Assembly: GCA_007126515.1 (NCBI GenBank)
Contig: SLBD01000045.1
Coordinates: 1-39,082, forward strand
DNA from: Kiritimatiellia bacterium
Lineage (GTDB): Bacteria > Verrucomicrobiota > Kiritimatiellia > SLAD01
Direction: 5' to 3'
DNA length: 39,082 nt
Position numbers and translations under genes: made by a program. The notes beneath the pieces were generated by a model, which had not been told where the DNA came from, searched no databases, and was given only the letters and a program-made list of their open reading frames with translations. Below are positions 38,539 through 39,082 of this stretch, one piece after another (the first letter of the stretch is position 1; every line of letters starts with the position of its first letter).

Positions 38539-38817
38539 ATGAAACTAGGCAAAGTGATTGGACGCGTTGTTCCCTGTTCGGTGTATGAGGGGCTGGAATC
38601 AGTGCCTTTGTTGTGGGTGCAACCAGTGGATAAAGAACTCAAGCCCAAAGGCAAAGCGCTGGTGTGCGCCGATGCCACACGGATGGCGGGCCCCGACGAA
38701 CTCGTCTATTTCGAAGGGGGCCGCGAAGCGGCGATGACGTTGGATCCTGCGTTTGTGCCTGTGGATCAAGCGGTTGTCGGCATCGTGGACGGCATGGATA
38801 CCGGAGGTGCCAAATGA
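38539..38817 (+). CDS. BMC-P (EutN/CcmL) pentameric shell protein 2
   Basis: MKLGKVIGRVVPCSVYEGLESVPLLWVQPVD... AVVGIVDGMDTGGAK. Confidence 0.93.
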   Translation: MKLGKVIGRVVPCSVYEGLESVPLLWVQPVDKELKPKGKALVCADATRMAGPDELVYFEGGREAAMTLDPAFVPVDQAVVGIVDGMDTGGAK

Positions 38818-39082
38818 TCACCGGGATTGTCAGCGGAAATCTATTCTCCACCATCAATCATCCATTCTATGACGGCAAGAAACTGCTGTTTGTCGACAAG
38901 ATCGACGTCGATGGCACGCGCACAGGGGATACCTTGATTGCTATCGATAGCGGCGTAGCCGCCGGTGTTGGCGACACGGTGTTGATTCTGGATGAAGGGA
39001 CCGGAGCTCGCCAAGTGGTGGGAGATGCTACCGCGCCGCTGCGCGCCATCATTGTCGGGATCGTGGACCGGATGGATGTGGA
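38814..39082 (+). CDS. BMC-P (EutN/CcmL) pentameric shell protein 3, truncated by window end
   Basis: MITGIVSGNLFSTINHPFYDGKKLLFVDKIDVDGTRTGDTLIAIDSGVAAGVGDTVLILDEGTGARQVVGDATAPLRAIIVGIVDRMDVD. ATGA overlap with the preceding gene; no stop before 39082. Confidence 0.92.
   Translation, partial: MITGIVSGNLFSTINHPFYDGKKLLFVDKIDVDGTRTGDTLIAIDSGVAAGVGDTVLILDEGTGARQVVGDATAPLRAIIVGIVDRMDV

Overview
39,082-bp bacterial window, probably from the PVC superphylum and possibly Kiritimatiellota-like (inference from gene content and repeat style, not tested). From left to right it holds: a 5'-truncated queG; a small membrane protein; a fasciclin-domain protein; a non-coding region with a regular array of five 15-bp palindromes at an exact 31-bp period, upstream of a membrane-protein/GT2/LysE cluster; a REP/BIME-like element; ispA; a MacB-type ABC exporter; an SDR; tsaD; an S41 protease; and two anchored TPR proteins. 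On the minus strand follows a tightly coupled run: TolC-fusion, adaptor, RND pump, mtnP, GT4, and a LPS-kinase/glycoside-hydrolase-like fusion. Next are RNase G/E and the rodA-mrdA-mreDCB cluster (minus strand). The window ends inside a plus-strand bacterial microcompartment (BMC) locus: an RpiB-DeoC fusion, two BMC-T, one BMC-H, three EutN/CcmL-type BMC-P (the last truncated) and a CoA-acylating aldehyde dehydrogenase. The BMC matches the sugar-phosphate-utilizing (SPU) concept. It has notable details: an encapsulation-peptide-like helix inside the RpiB-DeoC linker that resembles the N-terminus of the aldehyde dehydrogenase, and loss of the canonical RpiB catalytic Cys. The strongest unexplained DNA-level signal is the 31-bp-period palindrome array at 2359-2497. 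No database search was run; all family calls are from motif recognition.
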